Source of the DNA: Acidimicrobiales bacterium
Lineage (GTDB): Bacteria > Actinomycetota > Acidimicrobiia > Acidimicrobiales > Aldehydirespiratoraceae
Reading direction: 5' to 3'
NCBI GenBank assembly: GCA_040219515.1
Contig: JAVJSI010000013.1
Span: forward strand, 62,001-126,000
DNA: 64,000 bases
In this document: positions 41,201 through 49,399 of the stretch, one piece after another
Numbering within the stretch: the stretch's first letter is position 1
Layout: each line of letters starts with the position of its first letter
The notes under the pieces: model-generated
Database searches by the model: none
Told to the model about the DNA's origin: nothing
Seen by the model: only the letters and a program-made list of their open reading frames with translations
Program-made: the position numbers and the translations under genes

Positions 41201-42654
41201 GCGGGCCAGCCGACTGTCTTCGTCTCGGTGAAGATCTCCAGCCCTTCGATGCCGCACTGGCGACCGATGCCGGAGCCCTTGTAGCCGCCGAACGGCGCGT
41301 CGGCGCCGTACCAGACACCGCCGTTGATGCCGAGCGTGCCGACCCGGATCCGGGCGGCCATCGCCTTGGCCCGCTCGAGGTCGCCCGAGAAGATGTTGCC
41401 CGAGAGGCCGAAGGTGGAGTCGTTGGCGATGCGGACCGCGTCCTCGTCGTCGTCGTAGGGGATCATGCAGATGACGGGGCCGAAGATCTCCTCCTGGGCG
41501 ATGGTCATCGAGTTGTCGACATCGGCGAACAGTGTGGGCTCGACGTAGAAGCCCTTCTCGAGGTGAGCCGGGATGCCACCACCGGTCACGACACGAGCGC
41601 CCTCGGCCTTCCCCTTCTCGATGTAGTCCAGCACCCGCTCCTGCTGCTTCTTCGAGACCTGGGGACCCTGGAGATTGTTGGCGTCGGTCGGGTCGCCGTA
41701 GTTCCAGCCCTCGAACGAGGCCTTGGCCACGGCCACCGCCTCGTCGTATCGGTTGCGGGGCACGAGCAGTCGAGTCGGGATGGCACAGCCCTGGCCACCG
41801 TGCATGCACGACGTGACGGCCGAGGCGAGGGTCGCTTCCAGGTCGACGTCGTCGAGATAGATGTTGGCCGACTTGCCGCCGAGTTCGAGGAACACCGGCT
41901 TGAGGGTGGCCGAGGCCGCCTCCATGATCCGACGGCCCGTGGCGCTGGACCCGGTGAACGCGACCAGGTCGACGTCGGGCGACGTGGTGAGGACCTCGCC
42001 CGTCAGGTGGTCCTGGCTCGACACGATGTTGACCACACCGGCCGGAATGTCGGTCTTCTCGGCGATGAGGCGGCCCAGTCGCAGCGCGGTGGCCGAGGTG
42101 TCGGGCGCGGGCTTGAGGACGCAGGTGTTGCCCATGGCCAGGACCGGGCCCAGCTTGTTGAGGGTGATCTCGATGGGGAAATTCCAGGGCACGATCACGC
42201 CGACCACACCGATGGCTTCCTTCCAGACCTCGCGGGCGGTCTCGTAGCCGACGCCCATCGCGTCCTTCGGGCCGATCGACCGCTTCCACTCGAACTCGTC
42301 GATCATCTCCGCCGGCCACGCCAGGGCCTCGCGCAGCGGTGCGTCGAGCTGGGGACCGTAGGTGAGCAGCAGCGGGCAGCCGACCTCGGCGATGAGATCC
42401 TGACGGAACTCCTCCTGCTCGCTCTCGATGGCGGCCTGGAGTTGGCCGAGACACTTCTTGCGGAACGCGTGATCGGTGGACCAGTCGGTCGTGTCGAACG
42501 CTTCACGGGCCGCAGCCACGGCGGCCTCCATGTCGGCTCGGCTGCCGTCGGCGATCTGGCCGATCACCTCCTCGGTCGCCGGGTTGATGTTGTCGAACGT
42601 CGCGCCGCCCTCCGCATCCACGAGCCGGCCACCGATGAGCAGTTTCGAGTCCAT
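41197..42654 (-). CDS. NAD(P)-dependent aldehyde dehydrogenase
   Basis: 485 residues. VPWNFPIEITLNKLGPVLAM near 155-175, general-base Glu in LELGGKSANI near 252-261, catalytic Cys in GGQGCAIPTR near 288, and the C-terminal PFGGYKGSGIGRQ. It oxidises an aldehyde to the acid. It follows the P450 gene with no gap (GGGGAG ribosome site within the end of the P450 gene), so the natural substrate is probably an aldehyde made after P450 hydroxylation. Confidence 0.93.
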   Translation of the reverse strand: MDSKLLIGGRLVDAEGGATFDNINPATEEVIGQIADGSRADMEAAVAAAREAFDTTDWSTDHAFRKKCLGQLQAAIESEQEEFRQDLIAEVGCPLLLTYGPQLDAPLREALAWPAEMIDEFEWKRSIGPKDAMGVGYETAREVWKEAIGVVGVIVPWNFPIEITLNKLGPVLAMGNTCVLKPAPDTSATALRLGRLIAEKTDIPAGVVNIVSSQDHLTGEVLTTSPDVDLVAFTGSSATGRRIMEAASATLKPVFLELGGKSANIYLDDVDLEATLASAVTSCMHGGQGCAIPTRLLVPRNRYDEAVAVAKASFEGWNYGDPTDANNLQGPQVSKKQQERVLDYIEKGKAEGARVVTGGGIPAHLEKGFYVEPTLFADVDNSMTIAQEEIFGPVICMIPYDDDEDAVRIANDSTFGLSGNIFSGDLERAKAMAARIRVGTLGINGGVWYGADAPFGGYKGSGIGRQCGIEGLEIFTETKTVGWPA

Positions 42655-43830
42655 TCAGTCTCCCCAGACGAGTCGGAGGTTGTCGACGCTGCGCAACCCC
42701 ATCGTGTATTCGGGCACCAGGCCCGGTTCGAGCCTGTACGACGGCACCCGTTTGTGCCATTCCTCGAGCGCGACCCGCAGTTCCATGCGGGCGAGATGCG
42801 AGCCGAGGCAGCGATGGACACCGCCGCCGAACGCGATGTGCTTGTTGACCTCGCGGTCGAAATCGACCTTGTCGGCATCGGCCCAGAAGCGCTCGTCGGT
42901 GTTGGCCGATCCGAGGTTGACCGAGACGGCGTCGCCGGCCTTGATCGGACAGCCCGAGAGCTCGGTGTCGCGTGTGGCCACCCGTACGACGCCGGCCACC
43001 GGCGACTCCCAGCGCAGCAGTTCCTCGACCGCCGCGGGAACGTCGGCCGGGCGATCGACGAGGCGCTGCTGATCGTCGGGGTGCTGGGCGAGGTGGGTGA
43101 TCATGCAGTCGAGCGAGGCGGTGACGGTGTCGAGTCCCGCGAGGAAGAACAGGTAGCCGATGTCGAGCACGTCCTCCTCGGTGAGGCGATGGCCATCGAC
43201 CTCGGCATCGAGGAACTGCGAGATGAAGTCGTCCTGTGGAGCCGCCTTCTTCTCGGCGATGGCCGCTTCGAGCACGGCATAGATCTTCTGCCCGGTCGCG
43301 TCGCGGTATGCCTTGGCGTCCTTCGACCGCACCGGGGGACGGATGATGCCGTCCTTCAGTTCGATGAACTCGGGGGTGCGGTCGATGGGCAGGCCGAACA
43401 TCGTGAGGAACACCTGGCTGGGCAGCGGCTCGGCGATGCGGTCGTGGAAGTTGCACGCGCCGTCGTCGATGACCCCGTCGATGAGATCGTTGACGAGCGC
43501 CCGGGTGCCGGCTTCCAGCTCGGCCACGCGGCGGGGCGCGAACAGCGGGTCGAGCAGCTTGCGGTACTTCGAGTGGTCGGGCGGATCGATCTCCAGCGGG
43601 ATGAGAGGCCGGACCTGGCCGATCTCGGCCGCACCGTCGCTGGAGAAAATGTCGGGGTTCTGGAGCACGGTCATCACGTCGTCGTGCAACGCGACACTCG
43701 TGCCCGTGAGCATCTCGTGTTCGACCGCCATCACCGGCATGTGGTCACGCAGGAACTTGTACATCTCCTGGGGTGGGCCGGCGAGGTCGAGTCCCGTCGC
43801 GGTTTCGGGTGGTGTGGTCTCTTCGGTCAT
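42655..43830 (-). CDS. Cytochrome P450 with adjacent ferredoxin
   Basis: 391 residues from ATG 43830; an in-frame start 17 codons upstream would overlap the ferredoxin. I-helix AGLDTV at 231-236, ExxR E270-R273 (ELLR) and canonical heme loop FGGGVHRCLG with Cys341. Its own ferredoxin is encoded just upstream (stop at 43835), so this is a class I system lacking only a reductase. It lies between an amidohydrolase and an aldehyde dehydrogenase in a five-gene operon controlled from the site C region. Confidence 0.93.
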   Translation of the reverse strand: MTEETTPPETATGLDLAGPPQEMYKFLRDHMPVMAVEHEMLTGTSVALHDDVMTVLQNPDIFSSDGAAEIGQVRPLIPLEIDPPDHSKYRKLLDPLFAPRRVAELEAGTRALVNDLIDGVIDDGACNFHDRIAEPLPSQVFLTMFGLPIDRTPEFIELKDGIIRPPVRSKDAKAYRDATGQKIYAVLEAAIAEKKAAPQDDFISQFLDAEVDGHRLTEEDVLDIGYLFFLAGLDTVTASLDCMITHLAQHPDDQQRLVDRPADVPAAVEELLRWESPVAGVVRVATRDTELSGCPIKAGDAVSVNLGSANTDERFWADADKVDFDREVNKHIAFGGGVHRCLGSHLARMELRVALEEWHKRVPSYRLEPGLVPEYTMGLRSVDNLRLVWGD

Positions 43831-43834
43831 GGGG

Positions 43835-44044
43835 TCAGCCTTCGGTGAGGGTGATGGCGTCTTCGGGACAGTTGGCGGCACCCTTGCGGGCCGCGTCGTG
43901 GAGATCGGGCAGGATCTCCGAGTTCACGGCCAGGGTCGAGACGACAATGCCGTAGCCGTCGTCGTCGGACTCGAAGACCGCCGGCGCGAGGACATAGCAG
44001 CGCCCGTGCCCCTGGCAGCGAACGCGATCGAGGTGGACCTGCAT
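43835..44044 (-). CDS. Small [3Fe-4S]-type ferredoxin
   Basis: 69 residues. Cluster residues: C10-x-x-H13-x-x-C16 (RCQGHGRCYVLAP) and C61 (AANCPEDAI), so the central second Cys of the usual motif is His. This CxxHxxC variant is known from mycobacterial P450 ferredoxins and alters the redox potential. It shuttles single electrons to the P450 encoded four bases downstream. ATG 44044 overlaps the amidohydrolase stop by one base. Confidence 0.9.
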   Translation of the reverse strand: MQVHLDRVRCQGHGRCYVLAPAVFESDDDGYGIVVSTLAVNSEILPDLHDAARKGAANCPEDAITLTEG

Positions 44045-45222
44045 CAGACGTGCAGCAGTTCCTTGAGGTTGCCGCCCATGATCTTGGCCACGTCGGCGTC
44101 GCTGAGGCTGCTCGGTAGATCGTCGACGAAGTCGACGGGGTTCGCCATGCCCTCCGGGTGCGGATAGTCGCTGCCGAAGAGCAGACGGTCGGGCGACATG
44201 ATCTCGATCAGGTCCTCGAGGCCGTCCTCCCAGAACGGATTGACGTAGACGTTGCGGGTGAACGACGTGAGCGGATGCTCGGCGAACTCCTGGGGCATCT
44301 TCTTGTAGATGCCGTTGAGCCCTTCGACGAGCGGCTTGACCCAGGTGCCTCCGTTCTCGATGGTGCCGAACCGCATGTCGGGGAACCGCGTGAAGGCACC
44401 GTGGCAGATCATCGCGTTCATCATGTCGGTGATCGGCCGGTTGCCCATGATGAGGCTGCGGAACGGGTTGGGCTTGAAGGGGAGCATCTCGCCCTTGCCC
44501 TCCCAGATGCTCGAGAGGTCGGCATAGCCGGAGTCCGACGAGTGCATCCCGACGAACACGCCGGCTTCCTGCACGCGCGCCCAGAAGGGATCGAACTCCT
44601 CGAGGCCGGGCGAGCGTGGTCCCCGCAGTCCCCACGCCGGCGCCGGACGGATGAGGATGCAACGGGCGCCGTTGTCGAGGGCCCACTCGAGTTCCTCGAT
44701 CGCCTTCTCGACGATCGGCAGGGCGATGACCGGCGTGGCGAAGATGCGGTCCTCGTGGTTGAAGCTCCACTCGTCGAGCAGCCACTGGTTCAACGAGTGC
44801 ACGGCGGCGTGGCACAGGTCGGGGTCGTCGCGCATGCGCTCTTCGAGCAGGCTCGCGAGCGTGGGGAACATCAGGGTGCCGTCGATACCGAGCTCGTCGA
44901 GGTGGGGGAGTCGGGCGGCGGCGTTGCGGGCCCACTCCGGGCACGGCATCGGATCGCCGAAGATCTCCCGCAGACTCTTGCCGTCGGGGTTGCCGTTGCG
45001 GAAGTAGTCCTCCTGCGCACCCGGACGGGCGACCACGCCGAAGGTGGGGTTGGGGATGTAGTCCGAGATCTTGTCGTTCACCGCGATCTTGGTGCGGCCG
45101 TTGACCTGGACGTACTTGATCGCCCCCTTGTATTTGGCCGGCAGATGGCGCGTGAAGGCGTCCTCCGTCTCGTAGAGGTGGTTGTCGGCGTCGAACACCG
45201 GGAAGTCGATCGTGCGGGCCAT
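44044..45222 (-). CDS. Amidohydrolase-2 family metal-dependent hydrolase (paralogue 1)
   Basis: 392 residues. The TIM-barrel metal motif DADNH at 10-14 (PVFDADNHLYE) replaces the usual DxHxH, a His is likely supplied by VGMHSSDSG, and the late Asp is in LLFGSDYPHPEG near 360. This ACMSD/LigW-like family contains decarboxylases and C-C or C-O hydrolases. GAGGGAT precedes ATG 45222. It leads the ferredoxin/P450/aldehyde-dehydrogenase/CoA-transferase operon, 38 bases from operator-like site C. Two relatives are at 46857 and 48234. Confidence 0.9.
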   Translation of the reverse strand: MARTIDFPVFDADNHLYETEDAFTRHLPAKYKGAIKYVQVNGRTKIAVNDKISDYIPNPTFGVVARPGAQEDYFRNGNPDGKSLREIFGDPMPCPEWARNAAARLPHLDELGIDGTLMFPTLASLLEERMRDDPDLCHAAVHSLNQWLLDEWSFNHEDRIFATPVIALPIVEKAIEELEWALDNGARCILIRPAPAWGLRGPRSPGLEEFDPFWARVQEAGVFVGMHSSDSGYADLSSIWEGKGEMLPFKPNPFRSLIMGNRPITDMMNAMICHGAFTRFPDMRFGTIENGGTWVKPLVEGLNGIYKKMPQEFAEHPLTSFTRNVYVNPFWEDGLEDLIEIMSPDRLLFGSDYPHPEGMANPVDFVDDLPSSLSDADVAKIMGGNLKELLHV

Positions 45223-45259
45223 GCGATCCCTCGTCTCTCGCCGCGTCGGGCGGGATTAT

Positions 45260-45275
45260 CTAACAGTGGTGTCAG
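45260..45275. promoter_or_regulatory. 16-bp operator-like site C
   Basis: CTAACA-GTGG-TGTCAG, the most symmetric copy (CTAACA against CTGACA on the other strand). It lies between the divergent amidohydrolase (45222) and SDR (45304) starts. Confidence 0.65.
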
Positions 45276-45303
45276 TATTTCTCGCCAAGAGCGATCTGTC
45301 TAG

Positions 45304-46083
45304 ATGACGTACGCTCCGGCCATGTCGTCACCTACCGATCTCTTCGATCTCTCCGGGCGAACGGCCGTCGTCACCGGCGGCAGTCGGGGGCTCGGCCGCG
45401 AGATGGTGCTCGCGTTCGCAGCCCAGGGTGCGAACGTCGTCATCGCCAGTCGCAAGCTCGAGAACTGTCAGGCGCTGGCCGCCGAGGTCGAGGAGCACTT
45501 CGCTGTGCGGGCGCTCCCGGTCCAGTGTCACATCGGCTACTGGGATCAGGCCGAGGCGCTGGCCGAGCGGTCGATCGCAGAGTTCGGGCGCATCGACGTG
45601 CTCGTGAACAACGCCGGGATGTCGCCGCTGTATCCGTCGATCGACGCCATCGACGAAGCCCTCTACGACAAGGTGATGGACGTCAACCTCAAGGGCACGT
45701 TCCGCCTCACGGTGCTGCTCGCCGAACACATGCGGGCCAGCGGCGGCGGGTCGATCATCTCGGTCAGTTCGACGGCGGCGGTGAAACCGACGCCCGGCGA
45801 GGTGGTCTACGGGCTGGCCAAGGCCGGGCTCCACAATCTCACGGAGAGCTTCTCGAGGGCCTACGGCCCCGAGGTGCGCGTCAACTGCATCCAACCGGGC
45901 CCGTTCCTCACCGACATCTCCGCGGCATGGAGCGACGACGCACTCGCCCACATCGGCGCCGGCATCTCGCTCGGCCGGGCCGGCGAGCCCGGCGAGATCG
46001 TCGGCGCCGCCCTGTATTTCGCGAGCGATGCGTCGTCGTTCACCACCGGCGCGATCCTCCGGATGGACGGCGGCCTCCGCTGA
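45304..46083 (+). CDS. Short-chain dehydrogenase/reductase
   Basis: 259 residues from ATG 45304; ATG 45322 (losing six residues) is an equally good choice because neither has a clear ribosome site. Cofactor loop TGGSRGLG at 24-31, NNAG at 102-105, Ser155/156 (ISVSSTA), Tyr169 and Lys173 (YGLAK). A standard NAD(P)-dependent alcohol/ketone oxidoreductase, divergent from the amidohydrolase operon across site C and convergent with a second SDR at 46096. Confidence 0.9.
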   Translation: MTYAPAMSSPTDLFDLSGRTAVVTGGSRGLGREMVLAFAAQGANVVIASRKLENCQALAAEVEEHFAVRALPVQCHIGYWDQAEALAERSIAEFGRIDVLVNNAGMSPLYPSIDAIDEALYDKVMDVNLKGTFRLTVLLAEHMRASGGGSIISVSSTAAVKPTPGEVVYGLAKAGLHNLTESFSRAYGPEVRVNCIQPGPFLTDISAAWSDDALAHIGAGISLGRAGEPGEIVGAALYFASDASSFTTGAILRMDGGLR

Positions 46084-46095
46084 AATGGGGCGGGC

Positions 46096-46860
46096 TCACG
46101 GACGCATGTACCAGCCGCCGCTGGCGTTGATGGTCTCGCCGGTCACGAAGCTCGACTGATCCGACACGAGCCAGGCAACGACATTGGCGATGTCGTCCGG
46201 CGTACCCAACCGTCGCACCGGAGTGTTGTCGGCCTCGTCGAGAAGTTGGGGAGCCTTGGCATCGATGAACCAGGTGTGGATGATGCCGGGGGCGACGCTG
46301 TTGCAGCGAATGCCGTGCGGCCCGTATTCGGTGGCGATCGTGCGGGTGAGTTGGTGCAGGGCGGCCTTGGCGCTGGCATAGGGGCCTTCGTTGGTGCCGT
46401 GGATCCAGCCGGCGACCGAGGTGATGTTGACGATCGACCCCCACCCCTGCGCGGCCATCGCCGGAAGCGCAGCTCGACTCAGGTACCAGGGTCCCGAGAG
46501 GTTGACCCCGATCGCCCAGTCCCACTCCTCCGGTGTCATGTCGCCGACGGGATTGAGCGCGTTGACCGCCGCGTTGTTCACGAGTACGTCGACGATGCCG
46601 AAGCGGTCGCGAGCGGCAGCCAGGGTGGCGTCGATCTGGACGCGATCGCCGGCGTCCATGAGCGAACCCATCACCCGGTCGTCGCCGAATTCCTCGGCCA
46701 ACTCGGCGACGGTCTCGTCGGTGCGGCGAGGGTGGACATCGGTCACGACGACGTTGGCGCCCTCGGTGAGCAGGCGTCGAGCCGTCGCCTTGCCGATGCC
46801 GCCACCAGCCGCACCGGTGACCAGCGCGGTGCGGCCCCCGAGGTCGTAGATGGCGGTCAG
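46096..46860 (-). CDS. Short-chain dehydrogenase/reductase with CTG start
   Basis: 254 residues if translation begins at CTG 46860. The essential cofactor loop (TGAAGGGIG at 15-23) lies upstream of the first in-frame GTG (46746), and no ATG, GTG or TTG lies between the loop and the upstream gene. CTG 46860 forms a four-base overlap (CTGA) with the amidohydrolase stop and gives a normal SDR N-terminus (MTAIYDLGGRTALVTG). Catalytic Ser148, Tyr161 and Lys165 (YASAK) are present. It is coupled to the amidohydrolase ahead of it. Confidence 0.85.
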   Translation of the reverse strand: MTAIYDLGGRTALVTGAAGGGIGKATARRLLTEGANVVVTDVHPRRTDETVAELAEEFGDDRVMGSLMDAGDRVQIDATLAAARDRFGIVDVLVNNAAVNALNPVGDMTPEEWDWAIGVNLSGPWYLSRAALPAMAAQGWGSIVNITSVAGWIHGTNEGPYASAKAALHQLTRTIATEYGPHGIRCNSVAPGIIHTWFIDAKAPQLLDEADNTPVRRLGTPDDIANVVAWLVSDQSSFVTGETINASGGWYMRP

Positions 46861-48143
46861 GCTTTCGACTTGGCGCTGGCCGCGAAATCGACGAGGGAGA
46901 TCTTCTCGGCTCCCTCGTGTCGACCGGTGTCCATCGACTTGATCGACACGTCGTGGTCGCCGGCGGCCTCACGAAGTGCACCGACGGTGCAGTCGGCCCG
47001 ATCGAGCACGGAAAACGGATCGTAGGAGTACCAATCCATCGCGTTGAGATGTGTGATCCGGTTGATGTCGTCGTCTGACACGCCGGCGAACACGTCCTGG
47101 AGCTCCTCGGGAGCATTGGGCCAGTTGGAGTCGGAGTGCGGGTAGTCCATCTCCCACGTGATGTTGTTGATCCCGATCTCGTTTCGCAGCGCGACCCCGA
47201 CCGGGTCGGAGATGAAGCAGGTGAGGAAGTTGCGGCGGAACACCTCACTCGGGAGGAGATCGCCGAAGTCCTGGCCTGTCCACAGGTGGTGCATGTTGTA
47301 GGTCTTGTCGGCCCGGTCCATGAAGTAGGGGACCCAGCCGGCGCCACCTTCGGAGAGCGCGATCTTGATCTCGGGGTAGCGGCGAGGAACCGTCGACCAG
47401 AGCAGGTCGGCGGCGGCCGTCGAGATGTTCATCGGCTGCATCTGGATCATCACGTCCATCGGTGCATTGGGGGCCGTCACCACGAGTTGGCCCGACGATC
47501 CGAGATGGATCGAGAGCACGGTGTCGTGTTCGACGCAGGCCTCGAGCATCGGGTTCCAGTGCTCGTCGTGCCAGCTCGGTTCGCCGAGGGGCACGGGGTT
47601 CTCGGTGAAGATCATGGAGTGGCAACCCTTGGCCGCGACGCGTGTGATTTCGGCGGCGGTCTCCTCGGGCGACCACAGCATCGGCAGCGCGGCGGGGATG
47701 AAGCGACCCGGGTAGGAGCCGCACCACTCGTCGATGTGCCAGTCGTTGTACGCCCTGATCAGATCGGCCGCGAACTCCTTGTCGGGGTGGGCGGCGAACA
47801 GGCGGCCGGCGAAGCCGGGGAAGGACGGGAAGCACATCGAACCCAGCACTCCGCCGGCGTTCATGTCCTTGATGCGCTCGTGGATGTCGTAGCAGCCGGG
47901 CCGCATCTCCTCGAACGAAGTCGGCTCCACGCCGTACTCCTCCTTGGGGCGGCCGGCCACCGCGTTGAGCCCCACATTGGGGATGACGGCGCCGTTGAAC
48001 GTCCAGACGTCGTTGCCATCTTCGGTACGGACGAGCTTCGGCGCCTCGTCCTTCCACTTCGCAGGAAGATGCTCGTCGAACATGTGCGGTGGTTCGCACA
48101 GATGATCGTCGACGCTCACCAGGATCATGTCGTTCTTGTCCAC
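46857..48143 (-). CDS. Amidohydrolase-2 family metal-dependent hydrolase (paralogue 2)
   Basis: 428 residues from GTG 48143, with GGGGGA four bases upstream; the longer open frame is antisense to the next gene. N-terminal VSVDDHLCEPP (metal motif DDH), IHLGSSGQ mid-protein and WEMDYPHSDSNWP near 350 with the late Asp. It has the same fold and probable reaction type as the genes at 44044 and 48234 but is longer and more distant. It is followed by an overlapping SDR gene. Site D lies 38 bases upstream. Confidence 0.9.
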   Translation of the reverse strand: MDKNDMILVSVDDHLCEPPHMFDEHLPAKWKDEAPKLVRTEDGNDVWTFNGAVIPNVGLNAVAGRPKEEYGVEPTSFEEMRPGCYDIHERIKDMNAGGVLGSMCFPSFPGFAGRLFAAHPDKEFAADLIRAYNDWHIDEWCGSYPGRFIPAALPMLWSPEETAAEITRVAAKGCHSMIFTENPVPLGEPSWHDEHWNPMLEACVEHDTVLSIHLGSSGQLVVTAPNAPMDVMIQMQPMNISTAAADLLWSTVPRRYPEIKIALSEGGAGWVPYFMDRADKTYNMHHLWTGQDFGDLLPSEVFRRNFLTCFISDPVGVALRNEIGINNITWEMDYPHSDSNWPNAPEELQDVFAGVSDDDINRITHLNAMDWYSYDPFSVLDRADCTVGALREAAGDHDVSIKSMDTGRHEGAEKISLVDFAASAKSKA

Positions 48144-48180
48144 TGGTCCCCCTTGACCGATACCGGGCTGTAGAGAGAAT

Positions 48181-48196
48181 CTAACATCAGCGTCAC
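48181..48196. promoter_or_regulatory. 16-bp operator-like site D
   Basis: CTAACA-TCAG-CGTCAC, midway between the divergent amidohydrolase starts (about 38 bases from each). TAACAT within it could also be a -10 box for the plus-strand gene. Confidence 0.65.
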
Positions 48197-48233
48197 ATTT
48201 GGCGAATCGCCGGGCGCGAGGAAGCACGCGACC

Positions 48234-49397
48234 ATGATCTTCGATGCGGACAACCACTACTACGAGCCCTCCGACTGCTTCACCCGGTTCATGCCGGCAA
48301 CACGGCTGGACGACGCAGTTCGCGTCGTCGACCGCAACGGCCGGACCGAGGTACTGATCGGCGATCGTCCGTTCACGTTCCTGCAGGACCCGTTCTCCGA
48401 CGCCCACGCGAAACCGGGATCGCTGCGCGAGATGCTGCGCGCCATGAAGGCGGGATCGGCGATCGCTGAGAACGAGACGATCGAACCGGTGCAGCCCGCA
48501 TACCGCGATCGTGGCGCCCGGCTCGACGTGATGGATGCGCAGGGGCTCGACGCCGTTGTCCTGTTCCCGACCGTCGCAGTGTGCGTGGAACACTTCATGG
48601 CGGACAACCCGGCGCGAACCTACGCGAACGTCCATGCATTCAACCGCTGGCTCGAGGAGGACTGGGGCTTCGGCACCGATGGCCGTATCTTCGGTGTGCC
48701 CCTGATGTCGCTGATCGATGTCGACGCAGCCGTCGCCGAGCTCGAGTTCGTGATGGAGCGAGGGGCCCGGTTCATCCATCTCCGCCCCGGTCCGCAGGGC
48801 GGGCGAAACCCCGGCGATCCTCACTTCGACTCGTTCTGGAGTCGCGTCGACGAAGCCGGGATGACCGTGACCTTCCACATCTCGGAGTCGGGGTACAACG
48901 AGATGTTCTCCACGGCATGGGGTGAGGAGAGCAATCCCTCGTCGCATCGCCAATCGGCCTTCCAATGGACGAGTTTCTACGGCGACCTGCCCATCATGCA
49001 GACGATCTCGGGACTGACGTTCATGAACTTCTTCGGCCGGTTCCCGAACATTCGCGTGATGTCCGTCGAAAACGGTTCCTTGTGGGTTCCCTATCTGCTC
49101 GCCGCGATGGACAAGATGAAGGGCATGGGGCGCAACGGTCCGTGGCCCGGTGGCTACGTCGCCGGTCGGCCCAGCGACATCGTGAAGGAGAAGGTGTTCG
49201 TCTCGCCGTATCACGAGGAGGACATTCCCGCTCTGTGCGAAGTGATCGGTGCGTCGCAGGTTCTCTTCGGTTCCGACTACCCCCACGCCGAGGGGTTGGC
49301 CGAACCTCTGGCCTTTCGTGACGCGTTGGACGGACTCGACGCCGACCCCCAGAGGTTGATCATGGGGGAGACACTGGCGACGCTGGCCAAGGCGTAG
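48234..49397 (+). CDS. Amidohydrolase-2 family metal-dependent hydrolase (paralogue 3)
   Basis: 387 residues from ATG 48234 with GAGGAAG upstream. Metal motif DADNH at 4-8 (IFDADNHYYEPSD), TFHISESGY mid-protein, LFGSDYPHAEG near 350. It is closest to paralogue 1 (shared DADNHxYE and GSDYPHxEG). It precedes an acyl-CoA synthetase by two bases, so hydrolysis or decarboxylation followed by CoA activation is likely. Confidence 0.9.
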   Translation: MIFDADNHYYEPSDCFTRFMPATRLDDAVRVVDRNGRTEVLIGDRPFTFLQDPFSDAHAKPGSLREMLRAMKAGSAIAENETIEPVQPAYRDRGARLDVMDAQGLDAVVLFPTVAVCVEHFMADNPARTYANVHAFNRWLEEDWGFGTDGRIFGVPLMSLIDVDAAVAELEFVMERGARFIHLRPGPQGGRNPGDPHFDSFWSRVDEAGMTVTFHISESGYNEMFSTAWGEESNPSSHRQSAFQWTSFYGDLPIMQTISGLTFMNFFGRFPNIRVMSVENGSLWVPYLLAAMDKMKGMGRNGPWPGGYVAGRPSDIVKEKVFVSPYHEEDIPALCEVIGASQVLFGSDYPHAEGLAEPLAFRDALDGLDADPQRLIMGETLATLAKA

Positions 49398-49399
49398 CA

